From Viridilinea sp964592425 (lineage in GTDB: Bacteria; Chloroflexota; Chloroflexia; Chloroflexales; Chloroflexaceae): DNA of 64,000 bases. Made by a program: the position numbers and the translations under genes. The notes below the pieces were generated by a model that worked only from the letters and a program-made list of their open reading frames with translations, searched no databases and was not told the origin of the DNA. How positions within the stretch are numbered: position 1 is the stretch's first letter; the number at the start of each line of letters is the position of its first letter. This document shows, piece by piece, positions 54,645 to 63,977 of the stretch. The DNA lies in assembly GCA_964592425.1 (NCBI GenBank), contig CAZQCG010000012.1, positions 62,001-126,000 of the forward strand, written 5' to 3'.

Positions 54645-57572
54645 ATGTCCAGATCAAGCGTCGCAGTACGCAACCTTGCCACCGTTCTCGCCCTCCTGAG
54701 CATTATGCTCGTGAGTGCAGGTCAGTGGCGTGGGGGCGCCACCGCCCATGCTGCCGGGACAATCACCGGCGTCGTGTTCCAGGACTACAACGGTAACGGA
54801 CGGCGTGACCTCGCCAACACCGCCAGCAATGCCGGCGGTGGTACGGTTGCGCTGGCCAATGACCGCGGTATCGCCGGAGTTACGATCACCGCCTATAACG
54901 CTGACGGTGCCATAGTCGGTAGCACAGCCAGCGTCAATGATGGAAGCTATAGCCTGCCGGTTACCGGCAGCGGTCCTTACCGAGTCGAGTTTACGAACCT
55001 CCCGACGAACTTCCAGCCCGGGCCGGTCGGGCTGGACAACGGCTCGACGGTGCAGTTTGTGCCCGACCTGACTCCCCAGAACGAAGGTGCCGGCAGCCGG
55101 GTGAACCTGGGCCTGATCATCCCTGGTGAGTATTGCCAGGATAATCCGACGCTCGTCACCAGTTGCTATAAGAAGGGAAGTTCGCCCGGGCTCAACGAAG
55201 ACACCCTGATCAGCTTCCCCTACAGCGCTGGTAGCCAGGCTTCGACCGACCTTGCTGACTACCGTCTCCCGCCAACTGGATTGAATGTACTGGGTCAAGT
55301 GGTCGGCTCAACCTGGGGCCTGGCCCATTCGTCGTCGCGGCAACAGATCTACGCTGCGGCCTTCTTCAAGAAACATATCATTCTTGGGCCGGGCCTCGAT
55401 GGCACGCGCGATACCGATGATGATACCGGTGCGATCTATGTGCTTGACCAGAGCAGCGGCAACCTGGTTGCTACCTTCAGCCTGCCATCAACCAACCCGC
55501 GCCTGAGCTTCCCGCCGCTCTCCCCGGCAATGGTGGGGGTTGACCCCTATTTTGTTGACGGGTATGACCTGGGCTGGGATGCTGTCGGCAAGTATGGCCT
55601 CGGCGGGATGGCCCTCTCAGACGACGAGGCGCTGCTCTATGTGATGAACCTCGAGAACCGCACACTCTACGCACTGGATGCTACGACCGGTGCTGTGGTT
55701 GCCTCCCAGGCTGTGCCAGGGGTGGACGACCCCGCCAATGCCCCGCTGCTGCCCACGGGGGCGCTCCGCGAACGCTGCGCAGTCGGCGACATCCGGCCTT
55801 TTGCCGTCAGCTTTGATCGTGGCCAGCTCTATGTGGGCCTCACCTGCACCGCTGAGAGCTCAACCACGGTTGATGAGTTTATCGATAGCAACGGCAATGG
55901 TCGCTTCGATCACAACATCCTGGCTGAGCGCAACGCGGTGACTGATAACGACGGCAATGGCGTCTACAACACCGGCGATGTGCGCGAACTGGCCGCCTAT
56001 GTCTATCGAGTCGACCCGAGCAGTCTGGCCTTTGAAAGCACACCAGCCCTGAGCCTCGCGCTAGGCTATCCCCGCGGCATCGCCGACACCTACGAAGATA
56101 TACCGGCCGCATGGCGCCCCTGGACCCCCGGCTTTGATCGCATCAGTCTGACCGAGGGGCCAAACGATCCGCGCTTTATCATCTACCCGCAGCCCTGGCT
56201 CACCGATATCAGCTTCGATAACGGCAACATGGTGCTTGGCCTGCGCGACCGTACCGGCGATACGATCGGCTACTACGCCTTCTCCAACCCGAATGAGCCC
56301 AATATCCCCGACTATCTCGGGATTGCGATTGGCGATGTGCTAAGAGCCTGTGGTGACCCGACCAGTGGCTGGACGCTGGAGAACAACGGCAGCTGTGGCG
56401 GCATTACCACGACTCCCAGGCCGAGCAACCGTATTCTCCAGCCGCAGGGACCGGGCGGTGGTGAGTACTACTTCGACGATAGCTACGGTATACGTGGCCA
56501 GGATAGCATCAATCAGGAAGAGACCAGCAGCGGCGGTGGCCTCCAGGTACCGGGTTACCCCGACGTGGTCATCTCCGGCTTTGATGCCTTCCCCTTTGAC
56601 CCACCGCAGCACTTTTTTAACGGCGGCTTCCGCTGGTATAACAATACGACCGGGGCCTACAGCAAAGCCTTCGTTGTCTACGATACGCCCTCGGGGCTGG
56701 ATCCGGCCACCCTGGGCAAAGCCAATGGCCTGGGCGATCTGATCGCCCTCTGCGACGAAGCACCGATCGAGATCGGTAACCTGGTCTGGCGCGACGATGA
56801 CCGTGATGGCATCCAGGATCCCAACGAGCCGCCGATTGCCGGAGTGACGGTTGAGCTCTACGAGCTGGACGATCGCGGCAACACTACCTTGATCGGCACA
56901 GCCATCACCGACGCCAATGGCAACTACATCTTCTCGGCCTATGCCAACCAGGCTCCTGTGACCAGTGGCGATGCCTTCAAGTACAATCTGCCGCTTAAGC
57001 CCAATACACGCTACGAAGTTCGCATCCCCAATGCCAGCGGTGACAACCAGCAGACACCGCTCAGTGGACTTGTGCCAACTGTTGACAACAACGACCCCAG
57101 TTCGAATGGCACCATCCGCGACTCGGACGGGATTGCCAATGGTACCGCTGTTAGAACCATCCTGCTTACCAGCAACCCCGGCTTCAACAATCACACCTAC
57201 GACTTCGGCTTCAATACGATGCCTACCGCGATCACCCTCGCCAGCTTTACCGCAACCCGTGAGGGCGAGCGCATCGTGCTGCGTTGGACAACTTCACTCG
57301 AGCTTGAGGCTCTCGGCTTCAACCTCTACCGGAGCAGCACCGGGCTACGCGCCGACGCTGTGCAGATCAACCCACAGCTGATACCAGCCCTTGGGCGCGG
57401 TAGTAGCGGGGCAAGCTACAACTTTATTGATCAAGCCTCAGCTACACAGAGCTTGAGCTACTGGATCGAACTGGTGAGTAGCGATGCACCATCCTCGATC
57501 CACGGCCCAGCCACGACCAGGCCCCTGGCCCAGGCTGCCCATCAACTGCACCTGCCGCTGATGTTGCGCTAG
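54645..57572 (+). CDS. Secreted SdrD B-like cell-surface protein
   Basis: A 975-residue exported protein. A signal peptide (about 1-37, ending near TAHAA) is followed by a first SdrD_B-like domain (about 38-150, GTITGVVFQDYNGNGRRD). A long middle part (about 200-680) has D-x-D-x-D calcium-type motifs such as DSNGNGRFD and DNDGNGVYNTGD. A second SdrD_B domain (about 700-800, IGNLVWRDDDRDGIQDPNEP) and a fibronectin-like C-terminal domain (about 865-950, LASFTATREGERIVLRW) follow. It ends LHLPLMLR. The GAGGGGGG before the ATG is a strong ribosome-binding site. Probably an adhesin or sheath component. Confidence 0.85.
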   Translation: MSRSSVAVRNLATVLALLSIMLVSAGQWRGGATAHAAGTITGVVFQDYNGNGRRDLANTASNAGGGTVALANDRGIAGVTITAYNADGAIVGSTASVNDGSYSLPVTGSGPYRVEFTNLPTNFQPGPVGLDNGSTVQFVPDLTPQNEGAGSRVNLGLIIPGEYCQDNPTLVTSCYKKGSSPGLNEDTLISFPYSAGSQASTDLADYRLPPTGLNVLGQVVGSTWGLAHSSSRQQIYAAAFFKKHIILGPGLDGTRDTDDDTGAIYVLDQSSGNLVATFSLPSTNPRLSFPPLSPAMVGVDPYFVDGYDLGWDAVGKYGLGGMALSDDEALLYVMNLENRTLYALDATTGAVVASQAVPGVDDPANAPLLPTGALRERCAVGDIRPFAVSFDRGQLYVGLTCTAESSTTVDEFIDSNGNGRFDHNILAERNAVTDNDGNGVYNTGDVRELAAYVYRVDPSSLAFESTPALSLALGYPRGIADTYEDIPAAWRPWTPGFDRISLTEGPNDPRFIIYPQPWLTDISFDNGNMVLGLRDRTGDTIGYYAFSNPNEPNIPDYLGIAIGDVLRACGDPTSGWTLENNGSCGGITTTPRPSNRILQPQGPGGGEYYFDDSYGIRGQDSINQEETSSGGGLQVPGYPDVVISGFDAFPFDPPQHFFNGGFRWYNNTTGAYSKAFVVYDTPSGLDPATLGKANGLGDLIALCDEAPIEIGNLVWRDDDRDGIQDPNEPPIAGVTVELYELDDRGNTTLIGTAITDANGNYIFSAYANQAPVTSGDAFKYNLPLKPNTRYEVRIPNASGDNQQTPLSGLVPTVDNNDPSSNGTIRDSDGIANGTAVRTILLTSNPGFNNHTYDFGFNTMPTAITLASFTATREGERIVLRWTTSLELEALGFNLYRSSTGLRADAVQINPQLIPALGRGSSGASYNFIDQASATQSLSYWIELVSSDAPSSIHGPATTRPLAQAAHQLHLPLMLR

Positions 57573-57633
57573 GTAGCTTGGCCAACAGTGACTCGCGCCG
57601 TTCAACTTGTAACGATTTAGTTTGAGGTAGGGT

Positions 57634-58683
57634 ATGCGTACAACTCGACTCACCAACCTGCTCTTCGCGATACTGGTCATTGCCATGGCCGGTCTCGCCC
57701 TGGCGCTTAACACCCTGACCTCGCCGGTCGAGGCTGCGCCACGACCAATCATCACCAACACCGCCGAACCACCAACCCGGACCCCGGTGCCACCCACCGA
57801 TACCCCGGTGCCGCCACCACCCCCACCGCCACCAGCCACGGCGACGCCGACCGATGTGGTGCCGCCACCACCCCCACCGCCACCAGCCACGGCGACGCCG
57901 ACCGATGTGGTGCCGCCACCACCCCCACCGCCACCAGCCACGGCGACCACCCCGCCCGACCAGCCCACCGCCACCCCGGTGCCGCCCACGGCNNNNNNNN
58001 NNNNNNNNNNNNNNNNNNNNNNNNNNNNNNNNNNNNNNNNNNNNNNNNNNNNNNNNNNNNNNNNNNNNNNNNNNNNNNNNNNNNNNNNNNNNCCGCCCGA
58101 CCAGCCCACCGCCACCCCGGTGCCGCCCACGGCGACCACCCCGCCCGGCCAGCCCACCGCCACCCCGGTGCCGCCCACGGCGACCACCCCGCCCGACCAG
58201 CCCACCGCGACGCCGACGGCTACTATCCCTGCGACGACCCGCACAGCCGCACCGGCACCGTCGACCACCCCGACACCGATCGTGGACGGCACCGCGACGA
58301 CCGTGCCCTCGCCGATGGGCACAGCAACCCCGACACCGATCGTGGACGGCACCGCGACGACCGTGCCCCCACCGGTCGGCGTTGCAACCCCCACGCCCGT
58401 GGTCGGTGGTGATGGCGATACCCGGACGGCCACACCAGTGGTCGGTGGTGATAGCGGGACTGCACCGTCACCCGATGCAACAACCCAGCCAGTCCCCCAG
58501 CCACCTGAGCCAGCACCACAACCGCCGCAGCCAGCACCACAGCCGCCGCTTACGAGCGCACCGCCCCAGAATCTGCCCCAGACAGCTGGAAGCGGCACAG
58601 CTCCCTATGGCTTGATCGTACTGGCTGGCATGGCCCTCAGTAGCTCAGTGCTCTTCTTCTGGCTGGCCCGCCGTCAGCGCTAA
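57634..58683 (+). CDS. Proline-rich repeat surface protein with LPQTA sortase signal (contains an assembly gap)
   Basis: A signal peptide or anchor (about 1-35) is followed by 250 or more residues of Pro/Thr/Ala-rich repeats in three classes (17-, 16- and 20-residue units). At the C-terminus LPQTAG (about residue 314), a hydrophobic stretch of about 20 residues and a basic RRQR tail form a sortase sorting signal. LPxTA is closer to the class D-type motif than to LPxTG. GAGG lies about 7 nt before the ATG. The 100 undetermined bases keep the frame, but the true length is unknown. It lies between the SdrD-like gene and the C25 peptidase gene. Confidence 0.8.
   Translation: MRTTRLTNLLFAILVIAMAGLALALNTLTSPVEAAPRPIITNTAEPPTRTPVPPTDTPVPPPPPPPPATATPTDVVPPPPPPPPATATPTDVVPPPPPPPPATATTPPDQPTATPVPPTXXXXXXXXXXXXXXXXXXXXXXXXXXXXXXXXXXPPDQPTATPVPPTATTPPGQPTATPVPPTATTPPDQPTATPTATIPATTRTAAPAPSTTPTPIVDGTATTVPSPMGTATPTPIVDGTATTVPPPVGVATPTPVVGGDGDTRTATPVVGGDSGTAPSPDATTQPVPQPPEPAPQPPQPAPQPPLTSAPPQNLPQTAGSGTAPYGLIVLAGMALSSSVLFFWLARRQR
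57808..58390 (+). repeat. Three tandem-repeat families in the proline-rich gene
   Basis: A 51-bp unit (starts near 57811, 57862 and 57913), a 48-bp unit (starts 57943, 58132 and 58180, broken by the gap) and a 60-bp unit (starts 58267 and 58327, part of a third at 58387). The copies are nearly identical, suggesting recent expansion. Confidence 0.85.
57993..58092. other. Assembly gap of 100 N
   Basis: One hundred undetermined bases inside the 48-bp tandem repeat. The round number suggests a placeholder and not a measured length. Confidence 0.99.
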
Positions 58684-58713
58684 ACGCTGGCCCTGATCCG
58701 TAAGAGCATACCC

Positions 58714-58758
58714 GCCCGTCACCTTCGCCGCCCATGTTCGTCGGCGCATGTGACGGGC
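58714..58758 (+). terminator. Hairpin after the LPQTA gene, weak terminator candidate
   Basis: GCCCGTCAC pairs with GTGACGGGC around a partly paired GC-rich inner arm, followed by TTATTATG. The T run is poor, so termination is uncertain. Confidence 0.4.
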
Positions 58759-58797
58759 TTATTATGTCAAATGATCACTGTACCCTCTTCATGGTCG

Positions 58798-61092
58798 ATG
58801 CGCACCCGCCGCTGGGCGGCCAGCCTGCTGCTGGCGCTACTGTTCAGCCTGACGCCTGCGGCTATGGCCCAGGCCGATTCACCTCCGCCCCCGCGTGATC
58901 CCGCCAGCGGCAAACCCACGGCCCGCGTCCTGGTAAGCAGCGGTGGCATGCAGCTGATCGATGCCGCCGCCCTCAGTGCAGCCGGGCTCAACCCGGCCGA
59001 CGCGAACCGCCTTCAACTCTGGCACGCTGGGACACCGGTAGCCCTTGAGCAGCGCGGCAGCGGCACCAGCCTGAGCCTGCGCTTCTATGCACCAGCACCC
59101 GGCAACCGCTGGAATAGCTCCGCGACCTACTGGCTTAGACGCGAAGATGGCCCTGGGTTGCGCATGGCGAGCCGTTCGGTCACACCTGATACCGCACCGG
59201 CCCGCGCAACGGCGCTTGAACGGGGCACATGGCGCAGCCCGGCGGTCTATGACTCGACCACCCCCGGCCCCGAGGGTGAACACTGGTTTGCCGCTAGCCT
59301 GAGTGCAGGCCCCGACCTGAACCTGAACCCCCGCCTGAACTGGAGTACCGCAGCGCTTGAGGCCCAGCTAGGGCCGCACTTGCCTGCGGCAAGTGGCCCG
59401 ATGACGGTGACACTGCTCGGCAGTGCAATCACCAGTGGGGCCCACCTGCTCGATATACAGCTGGGTGCTGCGGTACAGCGTCTGAGTTGGACCGGGCGCG
59501 GTAATTTCACTCGCACCGTCGTCTTTAGCCAGAGCGCCGACATAGTGCGGCTTGAGCCGGTTGAGAGCAGCGCACCCGATGCTATGCTCATCCTGGGAAT
59601 AGAGTGGGAACGCCAGGCCCGGCTGGACTTCAATGGGGCTGGCGCAGCCTTCCACGGGCTTGCGGGGTCTACACGCTACACGCTCGACAGGCTGCCTGCC
59701 GGTGCCAGCCTGTACGCCATCGACGATCCGGCCCGGCCCGAGTTGCTGACTGGGCTCAATGCCGGCTTTGAGGACCAGGGTACTCACGCCTATCTGCTGG
59801 TTGGCAATGCCGACCTGCAACGACCAGACCTGCGCGCCTTCAGCGGGCTAAACCTGCCCACCCCGGCCACGGCGCTCTACATCGCGCCTGCCTCACTGCA
59901 CGCTGCCCTGGCCCCCCTGGTGACACATCGCCGCGCCCAGGGCCACAGCGTGGCGCTGGTTGATCTGCAAACCCTCTACGATGGCTGGAGCGACGGCCAG
60001 GTTGAGCCGGAGGCGATCCGCAGCTTCCTGCGCTACGCCGCCGCTACATGGTCAACGCCACCGTTGGGCGTAACCCTGGTGGGCGACGGCACCAGCGATC
60101 CCCATGACTGGACTGGGCGCGGGGCGAACAATCTCAACCTCGTGCCACCTTACCTGGCCCCGGTCGACCCCTGGCTTGGTGAGACCGCCTGCGAGACATG
60201 TTACGGCCAACTCGATGGTGCAAGTGCCCTAGCCGACGAAGAGCAGGATCTGGCCGTGGGCCGGCTGCCAGTTAAATCGGCCAGCGAACTCACAGCTGTT
60301 GTCGCCAAGATCCTGGCCTATGAACAGGCGAGCAACGCGCTTGACCAGCTTGCCTGGCGCTCCCAGGCCATACTGCTGGCCGACAACGGCTACCAGACCG
60401 ATGGCACAGCCGACCCGGCTGGCGACTTCGCCCGCTACAGCGACGCAGCCCTGGCGCTGCTGCCAATCAACGTCCACGCCACCCGCATCTACTACGACCC
60501 CTGGCGGCGCACCGCCGACGGCACCCCACTGAATGAGCATTGGCGTGAGCCTGATGCCCAACTCGCCCGGGCGCGGCTCACGACAGCCTTGGAAGCTGGG
60601 GCAGGGTTGCTGATCTACACCGGCCACGCCAGCCAGTTTGAATGGGCGCAGATTGGCCCCAACCAGGAAGCCAACCTGCTCTTTATCGACGAGCCGCTTG
60701 ACCTACGCAACGGTACACGCTTACCGATCGTGCTGGCGATGACCTGTATGAGTTCGGCTTTCCATACGCCGACGGTCAGAGGCACCAGCCTTGATGAGCA
60801 ATGGCTGCTCAACCCGAACGGTGGGGCCGTCGCTGTTTGGGGCCCCACCGGGCTTGGTGTCAGCAACGGCCACGACGCACTGCAACGCGGCTGGCTGCAT
60901 GCGCTGCGCACCAGGCCCAACCAGGTCAGCCTGGGGGAGCTAAGCCTGGCTGGTTATGCCGAATTACGAGCCAGTCATAGCGGTGCAGAGGAGCGCTCGG
61001 CGCTGCGCACCTTCGCCCTGTTGGGCGATCCCTTCACACCCGCCCGAGTGCAAGGGATGAGCCAGGTACTGATGCCGATCATAAGACGCTAA
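58798..61092 (+). CDS. Peptidase C25 (gingipain-like) family secreted protein
   Basis: A 764-residue exported cysteine peptidase candidate. The signal peptide (about 1-28, MRTRRWAASLLLALLFSLTP) is followed by a beta-rich N-terminal region and the C25 catalytic domain (about 370-740). The domain has VTLVGDGTSDPHDW, the catalytic His 610 in YTGHASQFEW, Cys 650 in AMTCMSSAFH and GGAVAVWGPTGLG. It ends in MPIIRR. The start is uncertain: ATG 58798 gives the best signal peptide, ATG 58771 is possible, and neither has a ribosome-binding site. Substrates may be surface proteins, perhaps its neighbours. Confidence 0.82.
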   Translation: MRTRRWAASLLLALLFSLTPAAMAQADSPPPPRDPASGKPTARVLVSSGGMQLIDAAALSAAGLNPADANRLQLWHAGTPVALEQRGSGTSLSLRFYAPAPGNRWNSSATYWLRREDGPGLRMASRSVTPDTAPARATALERGTWRSPAVYDSTTPGPEGEHWFAASLSAGPDLNLNPRLNWSTAALEAQLGPHLPAASGPMTVTLLGSAITSGAHLLDIQLGAAVQRLSWTGRGNFTRTVVFSQSADIVRLEPVESSAPDAMLILGIEWERQARLDFNGAGAAFHGLAGSTRYTLDRLPAGASLYAIDDPARPELLTGLNAGFEDQGTHAYLLVGNADLQRPDLRAFSGLNLPTPATALYIAPASLHAALAPLVTHRRAQGHSVALVDLQTLYDGWSDGQVEPEAIRSFLRYAAATWSTPPLGVTLVGDGTSDPHDWTGRGANNLNLVPPYLAPVDPWLGETACETCYGQLDGASALADEEQDLAVGRLPVKSASELTAVVAKILAYEQASNALDQLAWRSQAILLADNGYQTDGTADPAGDFARYSDAALALLPINVHATRIYYDPWRRTADGTPLNEHWREPDAQLARARLTTALEAGAGLLIYTGHASQFEWAQIGPNQEANLLFIDEPLDLRNGTRLPIVLAMTCMSSAFHTPTVRGTSLDEQWLLNPNGGAVAVWGPTGLGVSNGHDALQRGWLHALRTRPNQVSLGELSLAGYAELRASHSGAEERSALRTFALLGDPFTPARVQGMSQVLMPIIRR

Positions 61093-61099
61093 CACCCGG

Positions 61100-61939
61100 T
61101 TATTCCTCGATCGCGTCGTCGTCGTCCATGTCCTGGTCGATCTCTTCGAGACCAAGCTCTTCCTCTTCGTCGCCGCCAGCATACTCCTCGGTGTCGACGC
61201 TCTCGTCCTCGCTGCTGTCTTCTTCGTCGAGAATGTCTTCGTACTCCTCGTAGCGCAGGTTAGAGACGTAGGCAGCCCCTTCACCAAGCTTACCGGGGAA
61301 GGAGATGCGGTTGCGCTGACTGGGATCCTGATAGGTCTCACGGATCAGCAGGCGCACGATGCGCGGATCGCTCTGGGCAATTGCTGAGATATAGCGATTC
61401 CCGCCGTTGATCAACTCGGCCAGGCGCTGGCCCAACTTGGGCTCTAGCCGCCCAACAATTGTACCGTCGGCGTCGACCACATGGACGGTGCGCCCCTCGA
61501 CATGAAAAGCCATCTTCTCGCCGGTTACCAGGGCATCGACAGCTGGCACACGCGGGACATCGATCAGCGTAGTGATCGCAGTGCGCCCGGTCTCGGTAAT
61601 GAACATGCGCAGATCAACCTGCTGGCGCGGCTTGCGATTAGCCTGGCCACTCTCGAAACCGCGGGCAAGCAGCGCATCGAGCCGGGCAACATTCTTGCGC
61701 GCAATACTATTGGTCGGGGTGATGCGCAGCGTATGCTGGTAAGCATCATGGGCCTCGGTATACTGGCCAAGCTCCATCAGAGCCTTGCCAATCCGGTTGT
61801 AGGTATCCGCGTCTTCGCCGAGCTTCATAATCTGCCGGTTGGTCTCGGCAGCCTCTTCCCAACGATTCATTGCCGCGAGCTCGATTGCCTGCTCTTGTAA
61901 TTTGCGACGAACGCGCTGTTTCTCATCTTGCCTGGCCAC
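61100..61939 (-). CDS. TPR-like protein with acidic C-terminus
   Basis: A 279-residue cytoplasmic protein. The N-terminal helices (about 1-95) form tetratricopeptide-like repeats, with ALMELGQYTEAHDAYQHTLR as the clearest. A middle region (about 105-220) is not recognised. The last 45 or so residues are mostly Asp and Glu. The start is GTG, which overlaps the miaB stop by one base (TAGTG), with AAAGGAG 6-7 nt upstream, so the two genes are translationally coupled. It may be a scaffold or a regulator; no function is assigned. Confidence 0.82.
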   Translation of the reverse strand: MARQDEKQRVRRKLQEQAIELAAMNRWEEAAETNRQIMKLGEDADTYNRIGKALMELGQYTEAHDAYQHTLRITPTNSIARKNVARLDALLARGFESGQANRKPRQQVDLRMFITETGRTAITTLIDVPRVPAVDALVTGEKMAFHVEGRTVHVVDADGTIVGRLEPKLGQRLAELINGGNRYISAIAQSDPRIVRLLIRETYQDPSQRNRISFPGKLGEGAAYVSNLRYEEYEDILDEEDSSEDESVDTEEYAGGDEEEELGLEEIDQDMDDDDAIEE

Positions 61940-63342
61940 TACGAACTCCTTTTTTCGATTTGCGACAGCGAGGCAACCGCGACGGGTGCCTGCAGTTCAC
62001 CCTGGAGTGCCCAGGGGCTCGTGCGGGTAATCAGGACGTCAACCAGTTGCCCGGTCAGGTCGTCGGGATGCGTGAAGAAGACCAGCCTGTTGTTGGGGCT
62101 ACGCCCACGCCATTTGCCACGGCTTTCGCCTTCGACCAGCACCTGAACGCGCTGCCCTAACTGCCGGGCATTACGTTCGCTGGCGATGCGCTCCTGGATG
62201 GCATCAAGCGTGCGGCGGCGGGACTCCTTCTCCTGTTCGGGAACCGCCAGAGTCGGGTCTTGCTCCTGCTCGGCGGCACGGGTACCCGGACGGGCCGAGA
62301 AGGCAGCCACATGCAGCTTATCGAAGCGCACTTCTTCGCACAGGGCGCAGGTCTGGGCAAAATCCTCCGCCGTCTCACCGGGGTGCCCAACAATGATATC
62401 GCTAGTGAGCGAGACATTGGGTATCGTAGCGCGGATGCGTTCAACCAGGGCGCGGTAACGGGCGATGTTGTAGCCACGACGCATCAACTTGAGCACCTGA
62501 TCGGAGCCTGACTGCACCGGCAGGTTAAGGTCGGGCATACAGCGTGGTAAATGGGCAACGGTGGCAATCAACCGGTCAGTCATCCAGGCGGGGTGCGAGG
62601 TCAGAAAGCGCAGGCGAGCCAGCCCCGGCAGATTATGCACTGCTTCAAGCAGATCGGCCAACTCAGGCCGCCCCGGCAGGTCGTGGCCCCATGAATCGAC
62701 GATCTGGCCGAGCAGGGTAAGCTCCTTAGCCCCACGCTCAACAATGCGCCGACACTCCTCGACGATCTCCGCCAGGGGACGTGAGCGTTCACGTCCACGG
62801 CGTGACGGAATGACACAGTACGAGCAGGTCATGTTACAGCCGTACTGGATGGGCACATGCACCGCAACCGGGGGCAGCGCCCGGTTGACCAGGGGCAGGG
62901 CCGGTTCATCGAGGGTGTAGATCGGATTGGGGGCCAGGGCCAGCACGGCGTCTACCGCCGAGGGTGAGACAAAGTGGTCAACCATCGGCAGTTGGCGCTC
63001 GAAGATCGAGCGATTGTCGGGGCCGACCATACAACCCCAGAGCACAACCCGGGTATCAGGCTGCTCACGTTTGACGCGCATCAATTCGCCGAGTTTGCCA
63101 AGGATGCGCTCTTCGGCGCTGGCCCGCACGCTGCACGAGTTGAGCACAATAAAACTGGCCGCTTCGGGGCGTGCGGCAGGACTATAGCCAACCGCTTGCA
63201 GGGCTGCCTCGAGGCGCTCGGAGTCGGCAACATTCATCTGGCAGCCGACCGTCCAGAGGTAGTAGCGCCGCGAACGGGGCGTACGATCACGATCAGGACG
63301 GGGCTGTTGGGCAGCTTGCTCAAAAAAGGTCAGATCTTGCAT
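61939..63342 (-). CDS. miaB: tRNA-2-methylthio-N6-dimethylallyladenosine synthase MiaB
   Basis: A radical SAM methylthiotransferase modifying A37 in tRNAs. The 467-residue protein has the N-terminal UPF0004 domain with cluster cysteines (TVGCQMNVADSERL, NSCSVRASAEERILG, LWGCMVG), the radical SAM motif CNMTCSYC at about 180, and a C-terminal TRAM domain (about 400-450). The ATG at 63342 has AGGGG upstream; a GTG at 63357 would overlap the previous stop by 4 nt and is possible. It lies between the unknown gene 63354-63977 and the TPR gene in one operon. Confidence 0.95.
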   Translation of the reverse strand: MQDLTFFEQAAQQPRPDRDRTPRSRRYYLWTVGCQMNVADSERLEAALQAVGYSPAARPEAASFIVLNSCSVRASAEERILGKLGELMRVKREQPDTRVVLWGCMVGPDNRSIFERQLPMVDHFVSPSAVDAVLALAPNPIYTLDEPALPLVNRALPPVAVHVPIQYGCNMTCSYCVIPSRRGRERSRPLAEIVEECRRIVERGAKELTLLGQIVDSWGHDLPGRPELADLLEAVHNLPGLARLRFLTSHPAWMTDRLIATVAHLPRCMPDLNLPVQSGSDQVLKLMRRGYNIARYRALVERIRATIPNVSLTSDIIVGHPGETAEDFAQTCALCEEVRFDKLHVAAFSARPGTRAAEQEQDPTLAVPEQEKESRRRTLDAIQERIASERNARQLGQRVQVLVEGESRGKWRGRSPNNRLVFFTHPDDLTGQLVDVLITRTSPWALQGELQAPVAVASLSQIEKRSS

Positions 63343-63353
63343 GACACCCCTGA

Positions 63354-63977
63354 TCACCAGACGATCACCGGGAGTGAGGTCTCAATACTACGGGCGGCGG
63401 CATCTCGCAGGGCTTCGAGGCAGCGGTAAGCTTCACTCTTGGGGTTAACGCCGGCGCGAATGAGAAGCGGCCCCAACTCGGCCAGTTCAGCCTGAAGGCG
63501 ATAGGACGAGCCAAAGAAGGCGCTATCCTCCTCACCCTCGTCATTCTCAAAAGGCAGCCAGATCGGCTGGGCAAAATTAGCTGGCAGGTAGTAGCTGTTG
63601 ATGCCCTGCAGGTTGATCAGGTGCGGATAACGGGTCGGGCGCAACTCGTCCCAGATATCGGTCACAGCCCGGTCGAGATCATCATAGAGCACCGGGCCAT
63701 CCTCAAGCACCGTCCCCAGGTCAGCCTCAAGCTCAAGATTGGCGGCCAGGCGCGAAAGTTGGTAGAGCGCCCCAAGCTGCGCCACGCCACCCTCCCAGAC
63801 CTGGGTTCCCGGCATCGCGAGCAGATCGACATCGATACCTTCATCGCGCAGCTGATCCTGCACAATTGAGACCGACTCGTACTCTTCGTCATACGCCACC
63901 CGATCCTCGTCGGGGCGCACGGTAATCATCGAGCCGACGGCAAGATCAAGCTCGTTCGGCTGGTCAAAATCGCTCAT
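63354..63977 (-). CDS. Hypothetical acidic protein upstream of miaB
   Basis: A 207-residue, acidic, cytoplasmic protein without a signal or membrane segment. I do not recognise the family. AAAGGGA lies before the ATG at 63977, and the gene ends just before miaB. Composition is uneven, with a Leu/Asp/Glu-rich middle (LELEADLGTVLEDGPVLYDD) and a mixed alpha/beta C-terminal part. It is likely the first gene of the operon with miaB and the TPR gene. Confidence 0.75.
   Translation of the reverse strand: MSDFDQPNELDLAVGSMITVRPDEDRVAYDEEYESVSIVQDQLRDEGIDVDLLAMPGTQVWEGGVAQLGALYQLSRLAANLELEADLGTVLEDGPVLYDDLDRAVTDIWDELRPTRYPHLINLQGINSYYLPANFAQPIWLPFENDEGEEDSAFFGSSYRLQAELAELGPLLIRAGVNPKSEAYRCLEALRDAAARSIETSLPVIVW

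Noticed and set aside
57808..58390. Possible CRISPR array
   Set aside because: The repeats are contiguous coding units of 48-60 bp without spacers, and no cas genes are near.
57438..58598. 386-codon minus-strand Gly/Val-rich frame opposite the Pro-rich gene
   Set aside because: Complement of Pro/Thr repeats; the plus-strand frame has a signal peptide and a sortase signal.
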